Assembly (NCBI GenBank): GCA_009268125.1
Contig: WBOU01000024.1
Coordinates: 1 to 63,475 of the forward strand
Direction of reading: 5' to 3'
Length of the DNA: 63,475 bases
From: Chloroflexia bacterium SDU3-3
Lineage (GTDB): Bacteria; Chloroflexota; Chloroflexia; Chloroflexales; Roseiflexaceae
A program made the position numbers and the translations under genes. Shown here one piece after another: positions 35,917 through 43,741 of this stretch. The stretch's first letter is position 1. Every line of letters begins with the position of its first letter. Under the pieces are notes generated by a model. It had not been told where the DNA came from, did not search any database, and saw only the letters and a program-made list of their open reading frames with translations.

Positions 35917-36609
35917 ATGCAGGTAAAAGTGGCTCCCAGCAGCGCCAGCGTGCTCCCGCAGGTTATGGTGCAGCAGCGCCCCGAGGGCTACGTACTCAGC
36001 GACAGCATCCGCCGTGGCTGCGAGACGACATTTATCACCGTCTTCACCGTCGGCTGGAACCTCATTGCGTGCCCGATCAGCCTAGCCTTTTTCTTCTCCC
36101 CCCCAAGCCAAAACCCCATCACGCTCCTGCTCACCCGGCTGCTGCCAATCATGTTTATTGGCCTTGGCATGCTACTGGTTGTCTACGTGGCCAGAAAGCT
36201 GCTGATCGTCAGCGCCTTCGAGGCCGCCGAGCTAACCCTGCCCAGCTGGCCGCTGCGCCTCGGCGAGCGCACCAACGTCACCTTCCGGCAGCGCTCACGC
36301 TGGGCCGCCATCACCACGATCGAGGCCTCGCTCCAGTGCGCGGAGGTAGTGACCTACCGCGTGGGCACCGACACCCGCACGGTGCGCGAGGTGGTGTGGG
36401 AGCAAGCCCTGGCCAGCAGCGACCTGACCAATGGCCAAAAACAGGTCGAGGCGCAGTGGAGCATCCAGATCCCCCGCGACATGCAGCCCTCATTTGCCAC
36501 TATGCGTAACAACATCGAGTGGAACGTCGTCGTGAAGCTCCACAGCCCGCGCTTCCCCGACGCCGAGTCGCAGTTCCTGCTGGTGGTGCTGCCCGAGGTG
36601 GTGGACTAG
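35917..36609 (+). CDS. Membrane protein with arrestin-like C-terminal domain, family unknown
   Basis: A 230-residue protein. Two membrane helices lie at about 38-62 (FITVFTVGWNLIACPISLAFFF) and 70-100 (LTRLLPIMFIGLGMLLVVYV). The C-terminal ~120 residues are beta-rich and end VEAQWSIQIPRDMQPSFATM, IEWNVVVKL, QFLLVVLPEV, a layout like the second sheet of arrestin-type folds, where a proline-flanked strand is followed by I-x-W. The next gene encodes a paralogue with the same end. First gene of a four-gene run. Function unknown; the fold is inferred from pattern. Confidence 0.6.
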   Translation: MQVKVAPSSASVLPQVMVQQRPEGYVLSDSIRRGCETTFITVFTVGWNLIACPISLAFFFSPPSQNPITLLLTRLLPIMFIGLGMLLVVYVARKLLIVSAFEAAELTLPSWPLRLGERTNVTFRQRSRWAAITTIEASLQCAEVVTYRVGTDTRTVREVVWEQALASSDLTNGQKQVEAQWSIQIPRDMQPSFATMRNNIEWNVVVKLHSPRFPDAESQFLLVVLPEVVD

Positions 36610-36781
36610 GGCGCGGTAGGCACACGCGCATCTGGCACGGCGATGAAACGTTGGGCAGCGTGCTACGTACAGCTCTATAGACCAAGCGCGATGGTACAGC
36701 AGGCCCACCCGGGAGCGCACAGCGCCGCCGCACCGCCACACCAGCGCAACGATAGGCAGCCGCCCAAGCGACAGGTGCCCT

Positions 36782-37447
36782 ATGTTTATTGGAAAACGTC
36801 GCTACTTCACCACCAGCACCGCACCCCGCGTGCCCGCAACGCACACCGAGGAGGGCACGATCATCCGCCCCAGACGCTTGATAAATAGTCTCTTCATCAT
36901 TACTTTTATCTTCTTTGCCCTATTTCTCCTCGTTCAGTTCAGCATTTTCGTCACGAAAAGCAGGCTGGATCAGCCAAACACCATCATCAGCGCGGTGGTC
37001 AGCGGCATCATCACCCTGAGCGTCGTGCTGGTGGTGGCAAACAGGCTGCGCTTCGGCCCGGCCCGCATCGCCGCGCAAAGCTGGCCCCTATCGCTCGACC
37101 TGCCAACACGGCTGCGCTTCCACCGCCGCGCCTTCTTCGGCAGCGTTGGGCCGGTGCGCGCCACGCTGTACTGCGCCGAAAAGACCATCAGCCACAACGC
37201 CGACAAAGGGAAGATACACCAAAAAACCATCTGGAAAGCACCGTTCCCGATCATCGAGATGCCCGAGGATGCCAGCAGCGCCAGCGCCGAGTGGCAGATC
37301 TGCATCCCGCGCGACCTCCCACCATCATTTGAGACCAAAGCAAACGCTATCGAGTGGTTTTTTCAGGTCGAGGTCGGCGACGGGCCATTCGGCGGGGCGC
37401 AGTCGACTTTTCTGCTGCACGTTCAGCCGGTGTGCGCCGCCAGCTAG
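36782..37447 (+). CDS. Membrane protein paralogous to 35917-36609
   Basis: A 221-residue protein of the same design: two membrane helices (about 38-58, LFIITFIFFALFLLVQFSIF, and 66-88, ISAVVSGIITLSVVLVVANR), then a beta-rich domain. Its end, AEWQICIPRDLPPSFETKAN..IEWFFQVEV..FLLHVQPV, aligns with the C-terminus of the preceding protein. The pair looks like an old tandem duplication that has diverged strongly. No Shine-Dalgarno of note precedes the ATG. Function unknown. Confidence 0.55.
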   Translation: MFIGKRRYFTTSTAPRVPATHTEEGTIIRPRRLINSLFIITFIFFALFLLVQFSIFVTKSRLDQPNTIISAVVSGIITLSVVLVVANRLRFGPARIAAQSWPLSLDLPTRLRFHRRAFFGSVGPVRATLYCAEKTISHNADKGKIHQKTIWKAPFPIIEMPEDASSASAEWQICIPRDLPPSFETKANAIEWFFQVEVGDGPFGGAQSTFLLHVQPVCAAS

Positions 37448-37615
37448 GCGGCTACACCGTATCGCACGCCCAGGCCCGCACCGCCCGCAAGCACAGGGGA
37501 AATAGCGCCGCCAGCACGCAACCAGGCATAGCACGCTTTCGCCGCCAGCACCATACTAGCGATAAAGACCACGCCCGCATTTCTAGCCGCTATTCAGCCG
37601 GAGGTACAGCGCTCC

Positions 37616-37978
37616 ATGTTCTTCATCCAGATCAACGATCCATACGTCCAGGTCGGCAACACGGTGCAGGGCACCGTCGAGTGGCGCAGCAGCGGCACGG
37701 TGCCGCGCGCCATCATCATCGCGGCGGCGTGGCGCACCGAGGGGCGCGGCGATGTGAGCTTGGGCAAGGCGGGCGAGCTGCGCGTGCCCTACGACCCCAG
37801 CAGGCCGCTGAGCGGCGTGCCCATCCCCTTCGCCTTCGACATCCCCGCCGAGGGGCCGGTCTCCTACGACGGCAAGATGCTGCGCATCATCTGGGAGATT
37901 GTGGCCCAGGCCGATCTGCCGATGATGGCCGACGAGAAGAGCGCGCTGGCATTCCGCGTCGCGGTGCGCATGCCGTGA
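37616..37978 (+). CDS. Small arrestin-like (Spo0M-like) protein
   Basis: A 120-residue soluble protein, all beta by pattern: FIQINDPYVQVGNTVQGTVEW, RAIIIAAAWRTEG, then VPIPFAFDIPAEGPVSYDGKMLRIIWEIVAQADLPM. The stretch P-F-x-F-x-I-P..GP-x-SY-x-G..I-x-W-x-V/I is typical of arrestin-like proteins such as Spo0M. It resembles the soluble domain of the two membrane proteins upstream. GGAGG lies 11 bases before the ATG. Its stop overlaps the GTG start of the next gene (GTGA), so the two are translationally coupled. Confidence 0.6.
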   Translation: MFFIQINDPYVQVGNTVQGTVEWRSSGTVPRAIIIAAAWRTEGRGDVSLGKAGELRVPYDPSRPLSGVPIPFAFDIPAEGPVSYDGKMLRIIWEIVAQADLPMMADEKSALAFRVAVRMP

Positions 37979-38607
37979 TCGACCCCTACGCCGCGCTGGG
38001 GCTGCGCCGCAACCCCTTCACCGCCGAGCCGCAGGCGGGGGTGGCCGCCGCGCTGTGGCTGGATCGGGGCGCGCCGCCCGCGCCGCAGCCGTGGCGGCGC
38101 AGCTTCACCCAGGTGCTGGGCGAGAAGGGCGCTGGCAAGACCTCGCTGCTGCTGCGCTGGCGCGAGCAGGCAGGCGGCCCCTACCACTACGTGCCCGCCA
38201 CGCCCGCGCGCTGGCGGCCCCCGCCGATAGCCGGGCTCGCCTACTGGGATGAGGTAGACCGCATGCCCTGGCCAGTGCGGGCCACGGCGCTGGCGCTGGC
38301 CGCGCGGCGGGGCGCGAGCCTGGCCGTGGGCACCCACCGCGACCTCGCGGCGCTGGCGCGGCGCTGCGGCTTCGCGGTGGCCACCGTGCAGTTCGCCCCG
38401 CTCGACGCGGCGGCGGTGGCCGCGTGGGCCGCACTGCGCATCCAGGCCGCGCGGCTGCCCGGCGAGCCGTGCGCCCTAGCCCTGCCCGCGCGCGAGGCCG
38501 CCGCCGTGGCCGCATGCGCCGGGCACTCGTGGCGCGTCGCCGCCGACCGCCTGCACATGTGGGCTGCCGAGCAGGCCCGGCAGGCCGCAGGCCAGCGCGG
38601 CGCATAA
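37975..38607 (+). CDS. P-loop ATPase of arrestin-like operon
   Basis: A 210-residue protein starting at a GTG inside the stop of the preceding gene. Its N-terminus DPYAALGLRRNPFTAEP resembles the start of ExeA/GspA-type AAA ATPases. Walker A is LGEKGAGKTSLLLRW; the likely Walker B is IAGLAYWDEVDRM. GASLAVGTHRDLAALARRCG would be the sensor-1 region. The C-terminal 50 residues are helical. It lacks the long peptidoglycan-binding part of ExeA. Coupling to an arrestin-like protein suggests a physical complex. A long frame running in from 37354 is out of phase with the real upstream gene and was ignored. Confidence 0.65.
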   Translation: MIDPYAALGLRRNPFTAEPQAGVAAALWLDRGAPPAPQPWRRSFTQVLGEKGAGKTSLLLRWREQAGGPYHYVPATPARWRPPPIAGLAYWDEVDRMPWPVRATALALAARRGASLAVGTHRDLAALARRCGFAVATVQFAPLDAAAVAAWAALRIQAARLPGEPCALALPAREAAAVAACAGHSWRVAADRLHMWAAEQARQAAGQRGA

Positions 38608-38667
38608 AAAAGCGACCACCGGGCAACGCCCCATGGCCGCACACGCGCCCCCGAGCTGCCCGCAGGC

Positions 38668-39072
38668 TCACTCGGTCAGACGGAACAGCTCGTTCTCCTG
38701 GTAGAGGTAGGTGGTGGTGGGGTAGAGGCGCATTACCTCGCGCATGCACGCCTCGTAGTGCAGCAGCGAGAGTGTGCGCTGGTGGGCCACCAGCACCGCC
38801 AGCAGCGGCGCGAGATCGGCGGTGCCCACCACGAAGTTCAGGCGGTCGTAGGCCCCCGCCACGATGATGTCGGCCCAGCGGGCCTGGGCCGAGTAGAGGA
38901 AGACCAGCTCGGCCTGGGGGTTGGCGTAGTCATACACGGCCTCGTCGGGCATCCAGTAGCCGCGCTCGAACAGCTCGTTGGTCTCGCGGCCCACCCAGCC
39001 CGCCGCGCCCAGCACCTCGCCCGCCAGCGCCACCTGGCGCAGCTGCTCGGCGGTCATCTCATCCTTGCGCAT
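38668..39072 (-). CDS. Hypothetical protein
   Basis: A 134-residue, largely helical, acidic protein (GWVGRETNELFERGYWMPDEA, LVFLYSAQARWADIIVAGAY, LLAVLVAHQRTLSLLHYEACMREVM). No signal peptide or membrane helix, and I do not recognise the family. Codon use is like that of the neighbours. GAGGGG lies shortly before the ATG. It follows the gene at 39121-39462 by 48 bases on the same strand, so the two are probably cotranscribed, and it converges on the ATPase gene. Confidence 0.55.
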   Translation of the reverse strand: MRKDEMTAEQLRQVALAGEVLGAAGWVGRETNELFERGYWMPDEAVYDYANPQAELVFLYSAQARWADIIVAGAYDRLNFVVGTADLAPLLAVLVAHQRTLSLLHYEACMREVMRLYPTTTYLYQENELFRLTE

Positions 39073-39120
39073 CGGCCCCTCGCATCTTTCCTCTCGCCCC
39101 GCCCATCTGCAGCGCCCCGC

Positions 39121-39462
39121 TCACCGCTGCGGGGCCAGCACCCCGCGCGCCGCCAGCCCCAGCTCTTCCAGCATGTCGGGCAGCGCATCGTCGGGCAGGC
39201 CCGCGACCCGGCTCAGGTCGTGGGGCGAGTAGTGCCAGACCAGCGCCTTCATGGTGTACGCGTAGGTGTCGAACACCATCCGCTGCACCGCCGCATCGGG
39301 CGGGGCGGCGCGCGCCGCCTGGGCCAGCGCCTGCAGACAGGCTAGGTACTGCGCATATAGCGCGGCGTCGAAGCGCTCCTGCTCGTGCAGGGCGTAGATA
39401 AAGCTGCCCGGCTCGCCCATGGCGTTGCGGCGCAGCGTGGCGATAAACTCGGCGTCGTGCAT
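39121..39462 (-). CDS. Hypothetical helical protein
   Basis: A 113-residue protein, mostly helical: FIATLRRNAMGEPGSFIYAL, ERFDAALYAQYLACLQALAQ, VFDTYAYTMKALVWHYSPHD. The spacing of aromatic residues gives it a compact four-helix look. Family not recognised; small size and pairing with another unknown gene would fit many roles. The start at 39462 follows GAGGGA closely and is better than the ATG ten codons upstream. Confidence 0.5.
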   Translation of the reverse strand: MHDAEFIATLRRNAMGEPGSFIYALHEQERFDAALYAQYLACLQALAQAARAAPPDAAVQRMVFDTYAYTMKALVWHYSPHDLSRVAGLPDDALPDMLEELGLAARGVLAPQR

Positions 39463-39639
39463 AGTCCCTCGGTCGCCCCCAGAGCGCGGCACACCAGCGC
39501 CGCAGTGGTGCGGGGGCAGGGTACTATGGTATCATCCCTGCGCAAGCGGGGATGCGCAGCACCATCTGCAGCCTTTGCCAATGTATGGGTTCAAAACTCG
39601 CAGGCTCAAGCCCCTCACCTCAGCAGTTAAGCTTCTCCC

Positions 39640-39712
39640 CTTGATGTCTTTGTGGTAAACGGTTCTCTCTTCCTCTTCGCGCCTTCGCGTCTTCGTAAAT
39701 CGGGTTCCCCTC
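39640..39712 (+). repeat. CTTCGCGTCTTCG intergenic repeat
   Basis: TTGATGTCTTTGTGGTAAAC (39641-39660) and CTTCGCGCCTTCGCGTCTTC (39676-39695), members of the repeat family found throughout the window. Non-coding. A TACAAT box follows at 39764-39769 and may serve the next gene. Confidence 0.65.
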
Positions 39713-39805
39713 CCTTCAGCATCCACCGCCCCCGCTGTGGCCGTAGCTGTCGCACCAACACGATACAATACTGACGCAACGCCATGTGAGTAAGGATTGG
39801 CAGCT

Positions 39806-40357
39806 ATGGACATCACCCTGGCCAGCAGGCACACGGCCAGCGCCACGCTGGAGCGCAAGCACCCCGGCGCGCAGATCATCGACGTCACCTCGCGCGGGCC
39901 GCAGCCGTGGGTGCGGTTCAGCCCGTTCTTCCCACACGGCGGCATCCCCGTGCCGCTCTCGCCCCAGGTGGCGGCGGCCTCGGTCGAGGGCATCTGGCAG
40001 GGCCTCAAGGTGTTCGCGCAGGCCGACGTGGACATGGCCACCATGGCCAACACCAGCATGCGCGGCATCAAGCGCACGGCGCGGCGCTACGGCGCAGTGC
40101 TGGGCCACCGCGCGGGGGTAGGCGGGCAGCGCCTGCTGGCCTACGCCGAGGCCCGCAGGCAGATCTACCTGCCCGCCTACCGCTGGGTGCTCGACTGCCG
40201 CCTGCAGCCCGAGGTCGCCCACCTGCGCACCCTGGCCGCACAGGGCCCGGTGGTGCTGCTCGACTACGAGACCAACGCCGACATCGACAACCTCGCGCGC
40301 CCGCTCTCGCACGCGGCGCTGGTGATCGCCTACCTGCGCGGCGCGTGGCCAGCGTGA
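39806..40357 (+). CDS. Conserved protein, DUF6939-like
   Basis: A 183-residue protein. DVTSRGPQPWVRFSPFFPHGGIPVP, VEGIWQGLKVF and IYLPAYRWVLDCRL look like highly conserved blocks, and the whole resembles a family I recall as DUF6939, a cytoplasmic family without known function. GPVVLLDYETNADIDNLARP and LSHAALVIAYL close the protein. The ATG at 39806 is preferred over an in-frame TTG nine bases earlier because AAGGA then lies 9 bases upstream. The family name is from memory and could be wrong; the conservation pattern is clear. Confidence 0.65.
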   Translation: MDITLASRHTASATLERKHPGAQIIDVTSRGPQPWVRFSPFFPHGGIPVPLSPQVAAASVEGIWQGLKVFAQADVDMATMANTSMRGIKRTARRYGAVLGHRAGVGGQRLLAYAEARRQIYLPAYRWVLDCRLQPEVAHLRTLAAQGPVVLLDYETNADIDNLARPLSHAALVIAYLRGAWPA

Positions 40358-40425
40358 GCAGCAGCGAGGATGTGCAGCTGGCACCATCGGCCCAAGCACC
40401 CTGAGACAAAAGAGGAGAAGCAGCG

Positions 40426-41190
40426 ATGGAACGATCGAGCTTTCAGCACGATGGCCTGACCCTCTCGTACCTTGACAGCGGCGGCGACGGCCCCGCGCTG
40501 GTGGCGCTGCACGCCCACTGGATGGACGCCACCACCTTCAGCGGCCTAGCCGAGGCGCTCGCGCCCGCGTGGCGCGTGATCGCGCTCGACCAGCGCGGCC
40601 ATGGCTACTCCGACCACACCGCCAGCTACGCCCGCGAGGCCTACGTGGGCGATCTGCGCGCGCTGTTCGCGCACCTAGGGCTGGCCGAGGCGGCGCTGCT
40701 GGGCAACTCGCTGGGCGGTGTGAACGCCTACCAGTTTGCCGCACGCTTCCCCGCCCTGGCGCGCGGCCTGATCATCGAGGACATCGGCACCGAGATCGAT
40801 GTCGACGTCTCGTTTGTGCTGGAGTGGGAGGGCACGTTCGCCACCAGCGAGGAGCTGGCCGAGCGCATCGGGCCGAGGCTGCTGCCCTACCTGCGCGGCT
40901 CGTTCCGCAGCACCCCGCAGGGCTGGCGGCTGGCTTTCGACCCGCGCGACATGGTGCGCTCGCAGCAGCCGCTGAACGGCGACCACTGGGGCGACTGGCT
41001 GGCCAGCAGCTGCCCGGCCCTAGTCATCCACGGCAGCGAGAGCAGGCTGACCAGCGCGGAGCATATGGAGGAGATGGCCAGGCGGCGGCCCAACACGCGC
41101 TACTGCCAGCTGCCGGGCGGGCACGTGCTGCATATCGACACGCCCGACCTGTTCGCCCGCACCGTGCGCGATTTCCTGCAGACGCTTTAG
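40426..41190 (+). CDS. Alpha/beta hydrolase
   Basis: A 254-residue alpha/beta-hydrolase fold protein. LVALHAHWMDATTF is the oxyanion-hole region, VIALDQRGHGYSD the strand-4 turn, and LLGNSLGGVNAYQFA the nucleophile elbow with Ser in G-N-S-L-G. The catalytic His is in GGHVLHIDTPD. The usual acid in G-x-x-D after strand 6 or 7 reads HGSESRL, so Glu or another residue must act. No signal peptide. GGAG precedes the ATG by 8 bases. It is probably an esterase, lactonase or C-C hydrolase; the substrate is unknown. It follows the DUF6939-like gene by 68 bases. Confidence 0.8.
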   Translation: MERSSFQHDGLTLSYLDSGGDGPALVALHAHWMDATTFSGLAEALAPAWRVIALDQRGHGYSDHTASYAREAYVGDLRALFAHLGLAEAALLGNSLGGVNAYQFAARFPALARGLIIEDIGTEIDVDVSFVLEWEGTFATSEELAERIGPRLLPYLRGSFRSTPQGWRLAFDPRDMVRSQQPLNGDHWGDWLASSCPALVIHGSESRLTSAEHMEEMARRRPNTRYCQLPGGHVLHIDTPDLFARTVRDFLQTL

Positions 41191-41505
41191 CGCCACCGAC
41201 ATGCGCAGGGCGCGCTCTTCGCTGCGCCCTGCGACCTCAAGCTAACTGGTTGCTCATAGGACTATTGCCTCGTGGCTGTCCGCTGCCATAGTGGCGCTGG
41301 CTGCGGCGAGGCTGCGGGCGCGTAGCTGAGGAAAATAGGCATCCTAACACATAGGTTACAAGTACAGATTCTCCATTTTTTTATTTGTTCCAACCTGAAC
41401 GATATATTCACTTTATTTAAATCATATTACCCAAATATATTTTTACTGTGAATATTTAATTAATCCATTCCCAAAAGATCATATTTATTTTATATATGAA
41501 ATATA
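41191..41505. other. Intergenic region, AT-rich in its right half
   Basis: From about 41340 to 41520 the base composition drops sharply to AT-rich, with long A/T runs. No ORF of note. It leads into the promoter at 41506-41533. Confidence 0.6.
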
Positions 41506-41533
41506 TTGACATCCCAACAATCCATGATATAAT
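41506..41533 (+). promoter_or_regulatory. Consensus sigma70 promoter
   Basis: TTGACA (41506-41511), a 16-base spacer and TATAAT (41528-41533): both hexamers match the consensus exactly. It lies 38 bases before the ATG of the secreted protein gene, with AAGGAG at 41562-41567. Confidence 0.9.
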
Positions 41534-41571
41534 CAAGCTGTCCTAACGAACATCCCACTATAAGGAGCACT

Positions 41572-42117
41572 ATGAGACGGCTAACTACGATGGCCGCAGC
41601 CACGCTCTGCGCTGCGTTTCTGCTTGGCAGCTCTGTCGGCCCTGCCACAACCACCGAGGCCGCAACCAGCGTCGCCTGCACACGCCTTGGGTATTTCCAG
41701 GACGATAGCCCGTCGATCGTCAACCCGGATGTGAATTTCACTTATACCACTGATACACCTGCTACGGGCAACAGCTGGGTGCATGCAACCATTCCTGGTA
41801 CCATCTATAACACCATCAGCTATAGCAACAGCCCATACGCTCCGATTGGCGTAGGTGATGTCGTCAAGTTTACCCTTAACTGCGTCAGTGGCTTCGAGTA
41901 TTACTATTCCAAGGCATATAATCACGGATATGCATATGTATATGCTAATGGAGTCCAGGTTGCGGTTATCGACCAGTATAGCGCAACCATCCAGTACCAG
42001 CAGCACCAGTATATTCCGCTTCCGCCAGGCATCGTAGAGGTGACCATTGAGGGGGGAAACAAAAATCCCGCCGCCACCGACTTCTACTTCGACATCGACG
42101 GCATCATCCCCAAGTAA
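41572..42117 (+). CDS. Secreted protein of unknown family
   Basis: A 181-residue exported protein. Residues 1-31 form a signal peptide (MRRLTTMAAATLCAAFLLGS, cleavage near TEAA). The mature part is rich in Tyr, Ser, Thr and Asn and in short beta strands (YFQDDSPSI, VKFTLNCVSGFEYYY, AYVYANGVQVAVIDQYS, GIVEVTIEGGNKNP), with two Cys that could pair. Family not recognised. AAGGAG lies 4 bases before the ATG, behind a consensus promoter in AT-rich DNA, so strong expression is likely. Base composition is lower in GC than neighbouring genes. Confidence 0.75.
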   Translation: MRRLTTMAAATLCAAFLLGSSVGPATTTEAATSVACTRLGYFQDDSPSIVNPDVNFTYTTDTPATGNSWVHATIPGTIYNTISYSNSPYAPIGVGDVVKFTLNCVSGFEYYYSKAYNHGYAYVYANGVQVAVIDQYSATIQYQQHQYIPLPPGIVEVTIEGGNKNPAATDFYFDIDGIIPK

Positions 42118-42136
42118 TAACGCATCCTAGCCGATA

Positions 42137-42190
42137 AATATGCCACTGGCGTTATACGGATTGCTCCATCATATACGTCAGTGGCATATT
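42137..42190. terminator. Long imperfect hairpin after the secreted protein gene
   Basis: AATATGCCACTGGCGTTATA (42137-42156) pairs with TATACGTCAGTGGCATATT (42172-42190) apart from two positions. It begins 20 bases past the stop codon. No T tract; transcript end or mRNA stabiliser. Confidence 0.55.
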
Positions 42191-42267
42191 CACACCCTCA
42201 CATATACTCGCTTCCTCAAATACAACAGCCACACGCTACCTCATCCAGCACAGCGCAAAAACACCGA

Positions 42268-42298
42268 AGGGGGACGGCGGCGCTGCCACCATCCCCCT
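42268..42298 (-). terminator. Possible terminator of the glucoside operon
   Basis: AGGGGGACGG pairs with CCATCCCCCT across 11 bases, with one mismatch. On the minus strand a T5 run lies 6 bases beyond. It stands 25 bases past the GH1 stop. Confidence 0.4.
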
Positions 42299-42323
42299 AA
42301 AAACACGCCAGAGGCCCAAGCCG

Positions 42324-43712
42324 CTAGGCGACCGGGGCCGCATCCTCCACCGGCTGCCCGCTGCGGGCGGCCAAGAAGCGCTGGTACCACAGCGCGCTGT
42401 CCTTCTTGAAGCGCCGCTGGGTCGGGTAGTCCACGTACACCAGGCCGAAGCGCTGGCTGTAGCCCTGGCCCCACTCGAAGTTGTCCAGCAGCGACCACAC
42501 GAAGTAGCCCTTCAGCGGCACGCCGCTCTGCACCGCCTGCGCGGCGGCGGCGAAGTGGCCCTGGAGGTAGGCTAGGCGGCGCGCGTCGTGGACCGCGCCG
42601 TCCTCCTCCAGCCTGTCGACAAACGACGCGCCGTTCTCGGTCACGTAGTAGGCCGGGAAGGTGTAGTCGCGGTGCAGGCGCTCCAGCATCTGGCGCAGGC
42701 CCTCGGGGTAGACCTCCCAGTGGAAGTTGGTGTACTCGCCCTCGGGCAGGATACGCTCGGACTTGGTGAGCGGGTTACTCTCGGAGTAGCTCACCAGGGT
42801 GCGCTGGTAGTAGTTGATGCCCAGGAAGTCGATCGGCGCGGAGATCAGCTCCATGTCGCCATCCTGCACCGGCAGCTCCACGCCCTCGGGGAAGTTGGCC
42901 ACCAGCTCGGCGGGGTAGGTGCCGTGCTGCAGCGGGTCGAGGAACAGGCGGTTGCCGAACGCGTCGTTCAGCATGGCCGCCATCACATCCTCGGGCTTGT
43001 CGGTCAGCGGCTGGGCGGGCGAGACGCTGAGGGCGATGCCGATCTGGGCGTTGGGGCAGTGCTTGCGCATGCGGGGCAGGGCCAGGCCGTGGCCCAGCAT
43101 CAGGTTGTGCGCCACCTTCATGGTGATGCCCAGATCGCGGTAGCCAGGGGCGTGCTCGCCAAACAGGTTGCCGCAGGCGGCCACCACCCACGGCTCGTTA
43201 AGCGTCATCCAGGCCGACACGCGGTCGCCCAGCGCCTTGGCCACCACCTCGGCAAACTCGGCGAAGGCGTAGGCCGTGTTGCGGTTGGCCCAGCCGCCCT
43301 CATCCTGCAGCGCCTGGGGCAGATCCCAGTGGTAGAGCGTCACAAACGGCTTGATGCCCGCCTCAAGCAGGCCGTCGATCAGCTTCTCGTAAAAATCCAG
43401 GCCCGCCTCGTTGATCTGGCCGCGCCCCTGGGGGATGATCCGGGGCCACGCGATCGAGAGGCGGTAGGCATCCAGCCCCAGCTCGCGCATGAGGGCGATG
43501 TCCTCGCGCCAGCGGTGGTAGTGATCGCAGGCCACATCGCCGGTGTCGCCGTTTTTTACCTTGCCGGGGGTGTGGCTGAACGTGTCCCAGATGCTCACAC
43601 CGCGCCCGTCCTCGGTCGCGCCGCCCTCGATCTGGTAGGATGCGGTGGCCGCGCCCCAGAGAAAGTCGGATGGAAAGCCCAGGTCTTTGGGCGAATGAAT
43701 ACGGTCTGCCAT
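42324..43712 (-). CDS. Beta-glucosidase, glycoside hydrolase family 1
   Basis: A 462-residue TIM-barrel glycosidase of normal GH1 length. FPSDFLWGAATASYQIEGG is the family start; MTLNEPWV holds the acid/base Glu and YYVTENGASF the nucleophile Glu. GYFVWSLLDNFEWGQGYSQRFGLVYVDY is the usual C-terminal block. It should release glucose (or another beta-linked sugar) from the non-reducing end of cellobiose and other beta-glucosides in the cytoplasm. No signal peptide. Last gene of the ABC uptake operon, 29 bases after a permease gene. The ATG at 43712 follows AGGAG by 7 bases; a longer open frame upstream overlaps the permease gene and is not real. Confidence 0.95.
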   Translation of the reverse strand: MADRIHSPKDLGFPSDFLWGAATASYQIEGGATEDGRGVSIWDTFSHTPGKVKNGDTGDVACDHYHRWREDIALMRELGLDAYRLSIAWPRIIPQGRGQINEAGLDFYEKLIDGLLEAGIKPFVTLYHWDLPQALQDEGGWANRNTAYAFAEFAEVVAKALGDRVSAWMTLNEPWVVAACGNLFGEHAPGYRDLGITMKVAHNLMLGHGLALPRMRKHCPNAQIGIALSVSPAQPLTDKPEDVMAAMLNDAFGNRLFLDPLQHGTYPAELVANFPEGVELPVQDGDMELISAPIDFLGINYYQRTLVSYSESNPLTKSERILPEGEYTNFHWEVYPEGLRQMLERLHRDYTFPAYYVTENGASFVDRLEEDGAVHDARRLAYLQGHFAAAAQAVQSGVPLKGYFVWSLLDNFEWGQGYSQRFGLVYVDYPTQRRFKKDSALWYQRFLAARSGQPVEDAAPVA

Positions 43713-43741
43713 AGCTCGCTCCTCGCTGAGAGAATAGGATG

